Assembly (NCBI GenBank): GCA_014904985.1
Contig: MU128991.1
Location: forward strand, 62,001 to 126,000
Source: Hydnum rufescens UP504
Lineage: Eukaryota; Basidiomycota; Agaricomycetes; Cantharellales; Hydnaceae
Direction of reading: 5' to 3'
DNA: 64,000 nucleotides
The notes beneath the pieces were generated by a model. It ran no database searches, had not been told where the DNA came from, and was given only the letters and a program-made list of their open reading frames with translations. Of this stretch, positions 1 through 10,279 are shown piece by piece (position 1 is the stretch's first letter; the number at the start of each line of letters is the position of its first letter). The position numbers were made by a program, and so were the translations under genes.

Positions 1-800
1 AGGATGCTTGTGGAAAGGCTTATATGTAGGGGATGCTTATAGAAAGGCTTATACATTGTTCGTGTTGTGTTGGTCTGTTTACTGATATTTGTGTACTCTT
101 GTTTACATTCTCCTGGTCAAAATGCGGATATCTGTGGGTTACAGACTGGTCAGTGCTTGGTTAGTCTTGTTAGTATGTTTCTTCCTTCTTTCTTCAAAAC
201 CTGATTCATATTTCATTATGCTTACTTTTCCTTGGATGTCCAGCAACTCTAACCTTAGGTCCTGCAACTATCCTTGGCTTTAGTGATTCACATAGAGGGC
301 TACCAGTGGCTTTGTCTCAACAACCTTGAAGATGACTTAGCTCCAGATGGCTTATAGATAGACTGTTCTTTAGAGGCAAGCAGAAAAGTTGACAGTGGTT
401 GACAGTGATGATTTCCAGAGAGGAGATGATGGGGGGATACAGGAAATCTACCAGCTTTTATACCTTTCTGGAGGTGGCTGTGCATGGAGCAAGAACAAAA
501 GAGTAATAAAACTATGAGGTCATAGCGATGTCATGGGGGAGTCATAGTGGAGTAGAACAAAAGAGTAATAAAACTATGATGTCATAATGCAGTCATAGCT
601 GAGTAATCCATAGAGTGTGATGTCATAGTGATGTCATTCATAAAGAGAACAAAAGGAATCATGAGGGGGGATGATGTCACCAATTTGCTGAGCATGTGGA
701 ATGCTTGGAGCATGAGGTCACTGACCATGTGGAGCATTCTGGAGGCAAAATGAAAGGATATCTCCAGGTTTTGGAGATTAATTTGGGCATAGTCCAATGG
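1..800. other. No gene recognised; short direct repeats
   Basis: No coding region is supported here. Positions 2-58 hold two copies of a ~29-bp unit (GGATGCTT.T.GAAAGGCTTAT). Positions 493-660 hold two clear copies and a third partial copy of a unit starting GAACAAAAGAGTAATAAAAC, the first two 62 bp apart. Short open frames here have no recognisable motif. Confidence 0.5.
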
Positions 801-804
801 TTAA

Positions 805-853
805 GGGTCCATTTGGCTGTGGAGATTCGCCTGAATTTGTCCCAAAAATCACA
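805..853 (+). repeat. Harbinger left terminal inverted repeat
   Basis: Begins GGGTCCATTTGGCT directly after the TAA target copy at 802-804. It matches the reverse complement of 4038-4086 over about 49 bp, allowing one gap; mismatches are mostly C/T or G/A. Confidence 0.8.
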
Positions 854-1119
854 CCCCAAATCTCACCGAGAATCTTTCCTTTTCACTCTCGGGTAACACT
901 GAATATTTGTTCATAGTGAATCTTGTCTACAGTACTAGCCCTAGTATCATATTGATCTATTGTGTATATGGCACCTGTTTCTCATCCTCCGGCCACAACT
1001 GCTGCCAAAGCAATCTGACATCGCACAATGCATCATGCATGAGTTCTGGCTATTGCTGCAACACTCCAAGCTATTGCGGGTGCACTAACACTATACCATA
1101 AACAGTACTTTAACAAGAT

Positions 1120-2356
1120 CCCTTACCATACTTCCATGCCCACAGGGCAAGCCTGGGTAGAGGAACTCCTGGCTGGCCACCCAGACCGCATTAAGGACCA
1201 GCTTGGAGTCTGAAAGAGTGTCTTTAGAAACCTACTCAAAAAACCTCGCCAGCAGACATCTGTCAGTAGCTCAAAGCACATAACAGCTGAGGAAAAACTC
1301 GTGATATTCCTACACACCTGTAAGACAGGACTTACAATATGCAATATTGCAGAGCGATTCTAATGAAGCAACAACACAATATCTAAGTTTGTGATACCTA
1401 TTATTTTTCTGGGTGCTCACTGATATCTAGTGTTATAGGTGCTTCTATGAGATCCTACATGCACTGTTGGGTGCTGATGGGGATTTCTATCAAGCTCATG
1501 TCTGACTTCCCACTCCAGCGAGTCCTGTCCCTCCGACACTTCAATCCAACCCGAAGTTCTTCCCATTCTTATGTGGTGCACTTGGTGCAGTGGATGGCAC
1601 ACATATCCCTGCATGTGCCTCAGCAGAGGATTGAGCTAGGTATTGGAATAGGAAGGGGGGAGTCTTGCAGAATGTCCTTGCAGTCTGTTCATTCAATTTG
1701 AAGTTTATATATGTGATGTTGGGATGGGAGGGGTCTACTGCTGACTCATGGCTATGGCATTCTGTGAGGCTGATGGACCTGTCCATTCCGGTCAATTGTT
1801 ATTATCTTGGAGATGCTGGTTTCCCATTGTGCAATGCACTGTTGGTGCCATACAGGGGAGTCTGCTACCATCTCAAAGAATGGGAAAAGGCGAAGTCAAG
1901 GCAGGCTCTCCCCTTCTACACTCTAAGCTAGTGATAACAATGGTTTTAAATTGAATTAGGCCAAGTAACCCACAAGAATTGTACAACCTTTGACATGCCT
2001 CAGCTCACAACTGTGTTGAGTGTATCTTTGGCATAATGAAGTGGCACTTTCGAATCCTTCTCACAGCACCTGGGTACTGTGGAAGAACACAGGCCAAGAT
2101 TGTCACCACTTTGTGTGCCATGCACAACTTCATTTGCATCTAAGACCCCTATGAAATACATGACTTCAACGACATCCCTAGTGACTACGATGACTTGGCA
2201 CCATACTGACTAGCCGACAGCTCAGCTGGTGGCCTTATTGAACCCACTGCCATAACTCATGCAGAGAAAGTCAGAGTGGAAACATTCAGGGACAACATTG
2301 CACAAGCAATGTGGGTAGATTATCAAGAGTATTTAGCACAGCATAATGCATTATAG
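1120..2356 (+). pseudogene. Harbinger DDE transposase (DDE_Tnp_4-like), broken
   Basis: Reading across frames gives the order of a Harbinger nuclease. An N-terminal helix-turn-helix segment (EEKLVIFLHTCKTGLTICNI, about 1270-1345) is followed by the first catalytic Asp in GAVDGTHIPAC (about 1589-1620), GWEGSTADS (about 1720), the second Asp in LGDAGFPLC (about 1808-1835), VPYRGV.YHL.EW, and the third acidic residue in CVECIFGIMKWHF (about 2013-2050), corresponding to the family's NVIERxFGxLKxRF. The frame ends near QHNAL-stop at 2354-2356. Stops after LGV (about 1218) and near 1362, plus frame changes between 1345 and 1960, show it is not functional. The assignment rests on motif order and context with the SANT partner. 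Confidence 0.85.
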
Positions 2357-2450
2357 GAGAACATTTTCAAATCATGTGGAAGGTATTCTTGCTACTCTAC
2401 CAAACCCTTTGACATGTCACATATGAGCAGAAATGGCAGTAAAATGAAGA

Positions 2451-3876
2451 CTATGCCACATGGAAAGTTGACTGATGTGTGAAGGAATCACTAATGAATG
2501 GATCCGGACTACCAGCCTTCTGATTGCCATATGTTCCAGTCTCTGAGAGAGCCTTCACATGTTTGGCAGTCGATTCTAGCCATGCACCCCTTAGTGTTGG
2601 GTTTTTGAGGGCAAGGTATGCATCTGTGGCTTTCATATCCTCCTGGAAAACATGAACTATGGCCAGCAAATCCTCAATAGGCAAATGTGAGTCAACTTCC
2701 TGAAGCTGATCAGTTGCACTGGTTCAGCACTTTTCCCATGGGGAAAGGAGTGCAGCTGCAGATGTTTGCTCAGGGGAGGTATGAGAGTGATGCTCGAGGA
2801 GGAAACTGGCTTTCAATACTTCGGCCATCTCAGAGACAGACTCTTGCATCACCTGTACTGCATTTCCCGTGGATGCATGCTTCTTGTGGCGAAGTGTATC
2901 AATGGGCATCACCGATGCAACACGCTTGAGTGTATGTATGGGAGACACCTGTTCTGGAACCTCGGGGATGTGTGTTGGAGATGGTGCCCAGTCTATAAAA
3001 ACCTATGATTCGTGACATGGCAAGGTACAATATTAGCACCTTTCGTTATTCTGAAATAATGATGAGTGTCACCTCTTCTTCCTCATCCTTCTCAGATGAA
3101 TTCCCATTATCGTTGGGGGCTCTGGAGCCCATTGATTGCATTTTGGGTTGTATCTTGGGTGGCATCTCAGATTGTGCATTGGGCAATGTCTCGGATTGTG
3201 CCTTGTATTGAGTTTGCAATATGGGATGGTAAGTGCCCTCTCCAGTTGCTATCGTCCCACTGAACAAGTCATCAAGTTCATTGTAGAAGCACAATCCTTT
3301 GTTTCTGAAAGGGCTTGCATTTTTGTGGCTCTATGCAATACAATCAGAATTTCATTCCGTCCTCAAGCCTCATTAGAAAATATGAACCCATACCTTGATA
3401 TATGCCTTCCAAACATCCAACTCCATGTCCCGACAGCCATGCTCATCATCATAGGAAAAGCCAGATACGTCCTTGAGTTCTTTAACTGTGTTGTAATATT
3501 TTTTAAGCTGTATAGTTTCTTGGGTAAGCGCTGTACACAGAAGAAAGGTTGTACATGCATGTACCAAGGTAATATGTGTACTAACGGCACCCTTATCTTT
3601 CACACCACCTTCAGTGTGAGTTTTCGCCAGAGCATCAACAGCAGCTTGGAGAGAAGCAGCCTTGAAGCCATTGTCCCCCATGTTTCCTGCTGCTTTCTCT
3701 GCCAGGAGCACCCTGAGCAATTCCTGATCATCTTCTGGTGTCCATTTTGCATTGGCTTCTTTCCTTTTTTTTGGTGCCTTTGTTGATGGTGGGGGCATGG
3801 AAACAGAAGTACTGACAGATGTAGTAGCCAGGATAGAGACAGGGGCATGTGCAACTGGTGGTTTTGTTCTGGGCAT
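2451..3876 (-). pseudogene. Myb/SANT-like DNA-binding protein of the Harbinger element
   Basis: The minus strand starts MPRTKPPVAHAP at 3876 and reaches a Myb/SANT-like domain with W-x2-EDD-x2-LL (KWTPEDDQELLRVLL). Two introns restore the domain. Intron 1 is 3531-3582 (52 nt, GT...AG), giving KGAV|TLTQETIQLKKYY. Intron 2 is 3331-3393 (63 nt), giving WKAYIK|SHKNASPFRNKG. This is the Myb_DNA-bind_3-type core (W-x-W spacing and a final PFRxKGL.xYxEL). Downstream is an acidic, Q/P-rich tail, a stop at 3046-3048, then further open sequence down to 2451 with an in-frame TGA after SPWEKC. In PIF/Harbinger elements this protein binds transposon ends with the transposase. Stops suggest a decayed copy; the region 2950-3045 may hold another intron. 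Confidence 0.75.
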
Positions 3877-4037
3877 GGCACTCAGTGGCAGCAGTGGTAT
3901 CCCAGAATGAGAAGGATAGGACTTGGACTGAGATTTTTAGGTAGAGATTCAATGGACAGCTGAACAGCTGCAAAATTTTTGATTTGATTTTGGTAAAATC
4001 TTGATATTTATGGGGAGATTCATCACAACATTTTTAC

Positions 4038-4086
4038 TATAAGATTTGGACAAGATTTGGATGAATTTTTGTAGCTGAATGGACCC
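4038..4086 (-). repeat. Harbinger right terminal inverted repeat
   Basis: Read on minus it begins GGGTCCATTCAGCT and pairs with 805-853. It is followed by the second TAA at 4087-4089. Confidence 0.8.
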
Positions 4087-4159
4087 TAAGGTGTTTTGTT
4101 GCTGGTTGATAATGGGGACAAGTGCATGGGATGGGATTTGATTCAGGAGCAGCAGTTTG

Positions 4160-4760
4160 CATCTGAAATAGACATTCTTAATATCATTAGATGCGGATTT
4201 TTAACAGATTTCTGGGCATGGTGGTTCCGAGCAGATCCAATGTGAACTGACAGAGAAATTCATTTTTTACTGATGGGTGTTGGTTCTGGTAGTAATATCA
4301 TTCTGTAGAGTTCAGTTTTGATCTGTTCTTTGCGCGCTTAGTACTGTTGGATGCGGATTTTTTATATCTTTCTGGGAGCGGTTGTTATGAGAGGATTGAA
4401 TGTGAACTGACAGAGAAATTCATTGTTTACTGGAAATTCCGGATTTTGATAGTAAAATTGGTCTGGAGAGTGCAGTTTTGGTCTGTTCAACTTGTGTTTG
4501 GTACTGTTCAAAAGGTGTGAATCGTAGCTTTCTAAGCGTTATATGGGTGTACCTCTCTGATCAAAACTGATGGAGTTATAGAACAAATTCGATTTCTGCA
4601 CATAGCTATAATTAATTTCGTAATTGGTCATGTGATTGTCCAATGGCTGGAAGTGGTGTGATTTTGCATTTTCTGATACTGGATGTTTTTATCTTCCACA
4701 GATGGTGAACACTTTTAATTGCAGCCCCTTGCAATGTCGTTTGCCTTTTTCCACAGTTAT
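4160..4760 (+). repeat. Partial LTR-like repeat with ~165-bp internal modules
   Basis: Three related modules start near 4190 (GATGCGGATTTTTAACAG), 4351 (GATGCGGATTTTTTATATC) and 4515, each leading into CTGACAGAGAAATTC or a variant. The same module type is inside the repeats at 6861-8411, 11832-13194 and 49494-51043. Positions about 4382-4700 match 46840-47140 in inverse orientation, continuously over about 300 bp. Confidence 0.65.
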
Positions 4761-5311
4761 ATGATTGAGATCTGATTGTGCCTCCTCATGTAGAACCACC
4801 ATGTCCATCCTTCAAACCAAAGCAAGATTTCCTGTGAGTTTACATTTCAAATTTGGTGATAGAAGTTGCTGATTGTTGGGTATGGGTCTTTAATATCTGC
4901 ATTTTTAATAGCTTTCCTTTGTATTGTCCTAGGATTTTTAAGTGAATACCCACTTTGGATGATATTGTTTGGGTGGAGGTCAAGAGCATCTGTGGAGAAG
5001 GTTCAACAAGATACAGTTGTGTTTTCTGGAACACGGAGGAGAAGGACAAATTCGATTTCGAGATCATGGTGTAGCAAGGGTCGATTGTCATGCTGTTCTC
5101 CAAACTTGTACATTGTCCATTTGACTCTTTTTGTCTTTATAATGCCATCAAATGCAACTTGGGGATTTGGATAATAGCAGATAATCATGTGGGGTTTGAG
5201 ATGGGTGAATGGTTCAGGGTATGGGTAATCGAATTGCTGATATATAATCGTGTGAAGTTCCAATGGCATGGTGAACACTTTTTGATTTGTGCCTTGAGGA
5301 CAGTCCACCTC
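4761..5311. other. Intergenic stretch with one unassigned minus-strand frame
   Basis: A 101-codon minus-strand frame (5308 to 5003) contains PYPEPFTHLKPHMIICYYP and looks protein-like in composition, but I recognise no family and its 5' and 3' contexts are broken. It abuts the inverted end at 5312. Nothing else is supported in this stretch. Confidence 0.25.
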
Positions 5312-5400
5312 GGTCAGCCACTTAGAGGGGCCTTAATAGGTATGTCAAACTGTGTCAAATCAAAAGCCTAGCAGGCATCAGAATCCTTTGATATCAAATA
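5312..5400 (+). repeat. Left inverted end of putative giant KDZ-type element
   Basis: Starts GGTCAGCCACTTAGAGGGGC, then CCTTAATAGGTATGTCA and, farther in, GCCTAGCAGGC and TTTGATATCAAA. The reverse complement of 49266-49353 has the same order (GGTCAGACACT, GGGGCCTTAAAAGGTATGTCA, GCCTGATAGGC, TTTGATATCAAA). Similarity stops abruptly outside GGTCAG on both sides. No clear target duplication was found. Confidence 0.6.
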
Positions 5401-5718
5401 ATTTCAGGAGGGTGACCTTAGGTCAATCCATAAGTCTGCCCTTGGGGATTTTGATATCAAACTCACAACCTCCAAGGTTTCTCATGGTATGGTGGCAGAT
5501 ATCAAGTTAATTAATGTGTTATATACATAGAGCAATTAACAAGAAGTTGAGTTCTTCAGAGATTAAGAAATTAAATCCAAGAAATAGGTGTAGTATGTCA
5601 AATGAAGGGAAAAATTTTGTCTTAAAAAAGGCCAAGGGAAGGCAGAGGCACTCAAAGTGCATGAAGCATGCAAAAGCATGCAAAGCACACATCCAAGATG
5701 GAGGTCAGGTGGAAGAAT

Positions 5719-6860
5719 TTAGAGAGGAAATCTGTCATCAAACCCTTGATTCAAGCCCAGGTTCAAATCAGGGTACCTCACAAACAGGGATGCCATCAAG
5801 GGATCATCGTGTGGGTTGTATTCTTGCTGGTTTTGACCATATCCCCCAGCCCAGTCCATTGGACCATTGATGACACCACTCAAAGCATTCCCACTAAATT
5901 GACCATTGACAACACCATGAATGGAAGACCCAGCACCACCCCAAGTAGTTCCACTAGATTGACCACCAATGGAACTTGCTCCACCTGGATTTTCAAAAGT
6001 ATCTGTTACAGGGCCATCATCATCACTGGGCTCATCGATGAATTCAGCGGACATTGGATGCTTAGGGCCTGTCTTCTTTTTCTTCCATGAGGGGCCATCA
6101 CCTTGAGAGGCCTGCTTCCTGGGCCCAGAAGCACTGCCTGCAACAGAAGTCCCATTGGCACTGTTGGCATCGGATTCGTTTGGCTCCCCCAGTCCATCCA
6201 CTTGAGCAACAGTCAGGAGTGGGTTATTGAATTGATCAGAGACGATTACAGTGTCACTGGGAAGCTGCCCATTATTCTCCTGGGCGATATGCTTGAGCTG
6301 AGTAACTTGGACCTTTGTTGAATCATCTGATGGCTGGAAAAAGGTATGCCAAAGTTTCTTCCAACTCTCCATTTGGACTACAGAGACATCAAGGGACAAG
6401 AGACTTGGAAATTTGGATTCCGCAACCCAATTCTCAATCTTCAACTTGTTGTTGGCAAGAATCGGGGGAGACTTGCCCAAGGTATATGCAGTACCTGACC
6501 AATCAGAGGAGTCAGAAGGTTATTGAGCTCCTCTGAAATCTCCTTCTGCATCAGATGCATAGACTTTGGAATCTTTTGCTTCTGATTTTGGCATAAAAGA
6601 TGTTGCCCCTGATAGACCAGGATGTGGGAATGAATCATCTTCAACAATGTACTGTCTTTTGGGAAAGACAAATTTAGCCAGTCCTTCATCACTGGCAAGC
6701 CGGTGAATAGAGCATTCTGTTTCGAAGCCACCTTGTCAGGAATGCCACTGATGATTCCACAGAACCTGTGGATGTTCATAGTGGCCATCCATTTCAAGTC
6801 ATCCTTCCAGTGCTTCATAGTCTGCTTAATGACTTTGCCCATTGCAGCCAGTGAGAGCAC
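5719..6860 (-). pseudogene. Accessory gene, 3' part (unknown function), frameshifted
   Basis: Read on minus from 6860: LSLAAMGKVIKQTMKHWKDD, then WMATMNIHRFCGIISGIPDK and KQNALFTGLP, then a helical stretch to LIGQ. A one-base change in a run of C (about 6470) shifts the frame from HIPWASLP to PILANNKLKIENWV. An extra C would make one open frame to the stop at 5719. The C-terminal 250 residues are Gly/Ser/Asn/Asp-rich with KKKKTGPKHPMSAEF. No domain name can be given. It appears to be the continuation of 8412-9540, split by the repeat at 6861-8411: DIA at 8412 joins LSLAAMGKV in frame. A similar protein layout is seen in the gene at 16270-18500. Confidence 0.55.
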
Positions 6861-8411
6861 TGTAAGCAAGAGAAAAATGGGGGAATCTCTGCTACAGTCT
6901 GCGATATGGAATCGAGAATGAAGAGTGGGGGCCACCAAAATAATTTGAATATTCAGGTCCAAGTGTAGGAGGGTCTTTGGGATAGAAGATAATCTGCTGT
7001 AAGCAGTAGTTGCCCAAGCAGATGAATAAAGGGGAAAATGTGCCACAAATACCACACTCTAAGGTCCTAATCTTGTGGCCCTAGACAAAGTGCAGTAGGA
7101 ACAGTGTCCTCAGATGGAATTCACCCAGTAATCCAGCAGCAATACTTCAGTGCTTCAGACTGAGGAGGGGGAAGACAATGGAATTTTCAACACAATTCGC
7201 TTAATATACAACCCAGCTATGAGATCAAATATCCGATGGAAGCAGGGAGATAGGGGAAATATGTAGAAAAAGGAATCAAGTCAAAAGCTTCAAAACTGAC
7301 AGAGATATTCAATTTACAAGTCTGGGGATAGGATAGAGCATAAAATGACTATTTCTCCTTCCCTTTTGGACAGATTCCCTTGAGGAATGGTGGAATAAGT
7401 TGTCCTGGATGTCCTATCCTTCGTATATAAGGCTGCCAGACAATATTCAATATTTGAAAATTGGAAGGGGGAATGATGTTCTCCTGAGACAAGGGGGAAA
7501 TTCATATGCAGAACACCGAGTTCTTCTTCGTTCGCGACGCCCTTCATACCGCTGGATGGGAATTTTCAATACCTTTCTAGGAGTGGTTGTTTCATGCAAA
7601 TCTGATCAAAACTGATGGAGAAACTCGAAAAATACACCTTCTATTTATGAATGAGCAGGTGAAATTGTTCCAAAAGCTCCAGTTTTAATTTGACGAACAC
7701 ATAATCAGTATCATTCGATAGGTATTGATTACAGCTTTCAGGGCGCTATATTTTCAAGTTGATCGGATATGAATTGACTTCGAAAAGCAGAAAATACTCC
7801 TTAAGAGCATGGATTCCATAGTAAAATAGTTCTAGAACATGCAGTTTTCATTGGATTGACTCGTACTTGGTATCGTTGAATAGGTATAAATCGTATCTTT
7901 CTGGGCGCTACTTTTTCGAGCCGATCCGATCAAAACTGACAGAGAAATTCGACGAATACTCCTTGAGAGTGCCACATTTGCCCCTATTTGATTATGTAAT
8001 GCATCCGCGAGTAGGAGTGAAGGCCTGGGTGTGTAATCCATCATATTACATAATCACCATTCATTAGAGTTGCCCTTAAGGCAACAAGATCCATATGAGC
8101 AGATTGAAGGGGAATTCAAGATGATATACAGAAGGGCAAGTTGAATTGCCAGGTCCACCATATCATGGCTTATGGTAGAGCATAAATGAATACAGTCCCT
8201 GTGGCCTGTTGAAGACCCCAGGAGATTGACTCGTATACAAGGGAAATGAGCATTCCATTTACATCTTTTCAGGCATATGGAATTCATGCTCATCCATGAA
8301 CAGACGAAAGGATTGTTATTCAGATGACATATTGGTACATTTTTAATTCATTCATCAGAAAATTCAATGGTGAAAGGGAACTCTATGTGGTAGGGATTTT
8401 TCCCTCCAACA
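6861..8411 (-). mobile_element. LTR-like repeat, copy A (1551 bp)
   Basis: Read on minus it runs TGTTGGAGGGAAAAATCCC ... TTTTTCTCTTGCTTACA, with TG...CA ends as in LTRs. Copy C (49494-51043, plus) has almost the same length and the same two boundaries; copy B (11832-13194) is a more diverged relative. Internal ~150-bp modules (AATTTCTCTGTCAGTTTTGA) are repeated. No exact 5-bp target duplication is visible, so a solo LTR is inferred rather than proved. It interrupts the accessory gene between 8412 and 6860. Confidence 0.6.
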
Positions 8412-9540
8412 GTGCAATATCAAAAGCTTGGGCTGCCTTTGAGGCATTGTGCTGATCCACAAGCTCCTTCAATTTCTTTTTCCATGCATCAGAGTCTTCA
8501 CCACCATGTTCAGCAATGAGCTCACAATAGGCTGGCTGTATAACTTTTTCCACATACTCGTGATGGGGATGGTCTGGCTCAGGGTCCTTCTCGTACAAGG
8601 CCTGATACACATTCCACAGATTCCCAGCACTTTGCCATTCTCTTGTGCTTATTGCAAGGTTCCTGATCTGGGTCACAGACTCAAGAGGCCTGTCCCACTC
8701 TTTTGCCTTGCGCTCGAGCTCATGGTTCATGGATTTGACAATGCCTCTGATCTCAGTGACTTGTGTGTCTGTAAATGGTCCACCCTGTGATTTGATTTGC
8801 ACAGTGTCACCCTCCTTGGCAACTGAGTCATCATCCTCAACATCTGGATTCCCATCATTTGGATTTGGTGGATCCAAAATGACTGAATTTTTGTGCTGAT
8901 GATCCAGACCAGAAAACTCGGCCTCACGATCAAAATCCCCAAAGAATGGTGAATTGCTGAATGTGTGAGATGAGGTATGACTTGGGGGCTGGGGAGACCA
9001 AGTGGCAGCCTGAGCAGGGGACCAAGCAGGAGACTGACTGTGAGGACGACCATGAGAGTGATTGCAAGATTGAGCACAAGGAATATGGGGGGATTGAGCA
9101 TGAGAAAGACCAGGAAATGGAGTGGGAGAACCAGCAGGAGATGGAGTGGGAGAACCAGCAGGAGATGGGGAGCGGCCAGCAGGATTCAAAGAATAAGGAA
9201 TGGACTGTAGTAGAAGTCAATTTAAAGCAATCTAGGAAATAAAATGGATAGGAAATGCACTGTAGGTACACTGTGATGGTTTCTAGATCAAGGTGGAGTG
9301 AGCTGAATCGACATTTGTTGGTGTGATTGCAATGATGGAATGTCAATAAACCACTCATTACACTGAGGGACAGGGTGCGTAATGGGGGCACTGGAATGTT
9401 TGCCAGTTGTCTCAGAAGAGTCTCTCATCTGGGGCCCACCAGCAGATTCACTGCTTGCTGAAGAGGACTGAGCTATTTGGCCTGCCAGGGTGGCAGCAGG
9501 CCTTGTGGTCCTTTTTCAGGCTTGATATGTCTTAGGTGGC
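8412..9540 (-). pseudogene. Accessory gene, 5' part (Pro-rich N-terminus, helical domain)
   Basis: An open frame of about 260 codons runs from 9189 to the repeat boundary. It has an N-terminal Ser/Pro-rich, partly repetitive tract (PAGSPTPSPAGSPTPFPG), an acidic linker, then a charged helical domain (DTQVTEIRGIVKSMNHELER ... SDAWKKKLKELVDQHN) ending QAFDIA. Upstream on minus, 9540-9290 also reads as coding-like (QIAQSSSASSESAGG, then HPVPQCNEWFID) but with a stop near 9510, so the true start is unclear. The last residues of the open frame (LLEGKIPTT) are read into repeat A and are not native. Function unknown; probably cargo of the surrounding element. Confidence 0.5.
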
Positions 9541-9564
9541 ATATCAGGCTGAGAGTCGGCTTGT

Positions 9565-9990
9565 GAAAAAAATAGTAGGAGTAGGGGGTGCAAAAATGTG
9601 CCATCTCAACTCCAGGCTACAATGTTGAGGGAACAAGTGGCAAGATCACATGGTATGAAGTAGGAATAGGGAGAGTGCAAACAACTGTGCTGTCCTAAAC
9701 CAGGCTTTGAGGGGTTGAAAATGTGAGGCAAAAGCGAGTGCAGCAGGTGTTAATGAGAGGTGGAGAGCAAATGAAAAGCAGGAGACAGGGGTACACAGTA
9801 TGCACCATCTTTTACCAGACTTTCTGGGAACCCCAAAATGGGTAGAGGTTGAGGTATAGCCCAGGGACCTTGCAGGGTTGTTGGAAGACAACAAAGAGCC
9901 AACAGGTAGTGGACAGAAGTCTTCAGTGGAGTAGGGAATAGGGAGTGTATGGGTGCACTGTCCAAAACCAGAGTCCACCAGAGATTGTTA
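9565..9990. repeat. Degenerate ~100-150 bp tandem units
   Basis: Three to four diverged units share GTAGGAATAGGGAGAGTG...CTGT..TAAACCAGGCT, near 9575, 9660, 9790 and 9930. No coding signal is supported. 9991-10279 shows nothing recognisable. Confidence 0.35.
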
Positions 9991-10279
9991 ATGTTTGTGT
10001 GAGTGTTAGTGGCATTATGAGTCCCTTAGGCTATAAGGCAACTCCATCCTTTTAAATAGATTTATTATAACTTTCTAAATCTAAACTGGTGGAAAGCTTC
10101 TCCTCATAGAGGAGTTTGGTGCTGCCCTGGGAATTGCCCCTCTTCCTACATAGTCCTTCTTAGTCATACTTCCTGTATGGAAAGAGCCATGGCAATACCT
10201 GGATAATATATCTTTTCTACCACCATCAACTGTCTGTCTCATAGAGTCACAGACCTGTTGATTATGCACTACACACTGT

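Larger units (their letters stand above)
805..4086. mobile_element. PIF/Harbinger DNA transposon, complete ends, decayed genes
   Basis: The element is bounded by inverted ends starting GGGTCCATT (805-853, and 4086 back to 4038). They are flanked by the 3-bp direct repeat TAA (802-804 and 4087-4089), the target size and sequence (TWA) expected of PIF/Harbinger. Inside are two convergent genes: a DDE transposase relic on plus and a Myb/SANT-like protein on minus, the standard two-protein arrangement of this superfamily. Differences between the two terminal repeats are almost all transitions. The element is 3282 bp long. Both genes carry stop codons, so it is unlikely to be autonomous now. Confidence 0.88.

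Noticed and set aside
1447..1954. Separate small plus-strand genes
   Set aside because: They are pieces of one Harbinger transposase in different frames.
6861..8411. CACTGT...ACAGTG ends of copy A as a CACTA-type transposon
   Set aside because: The extra inverted bases are absent at copies B and C, and no 2-3 bp duplication is present.
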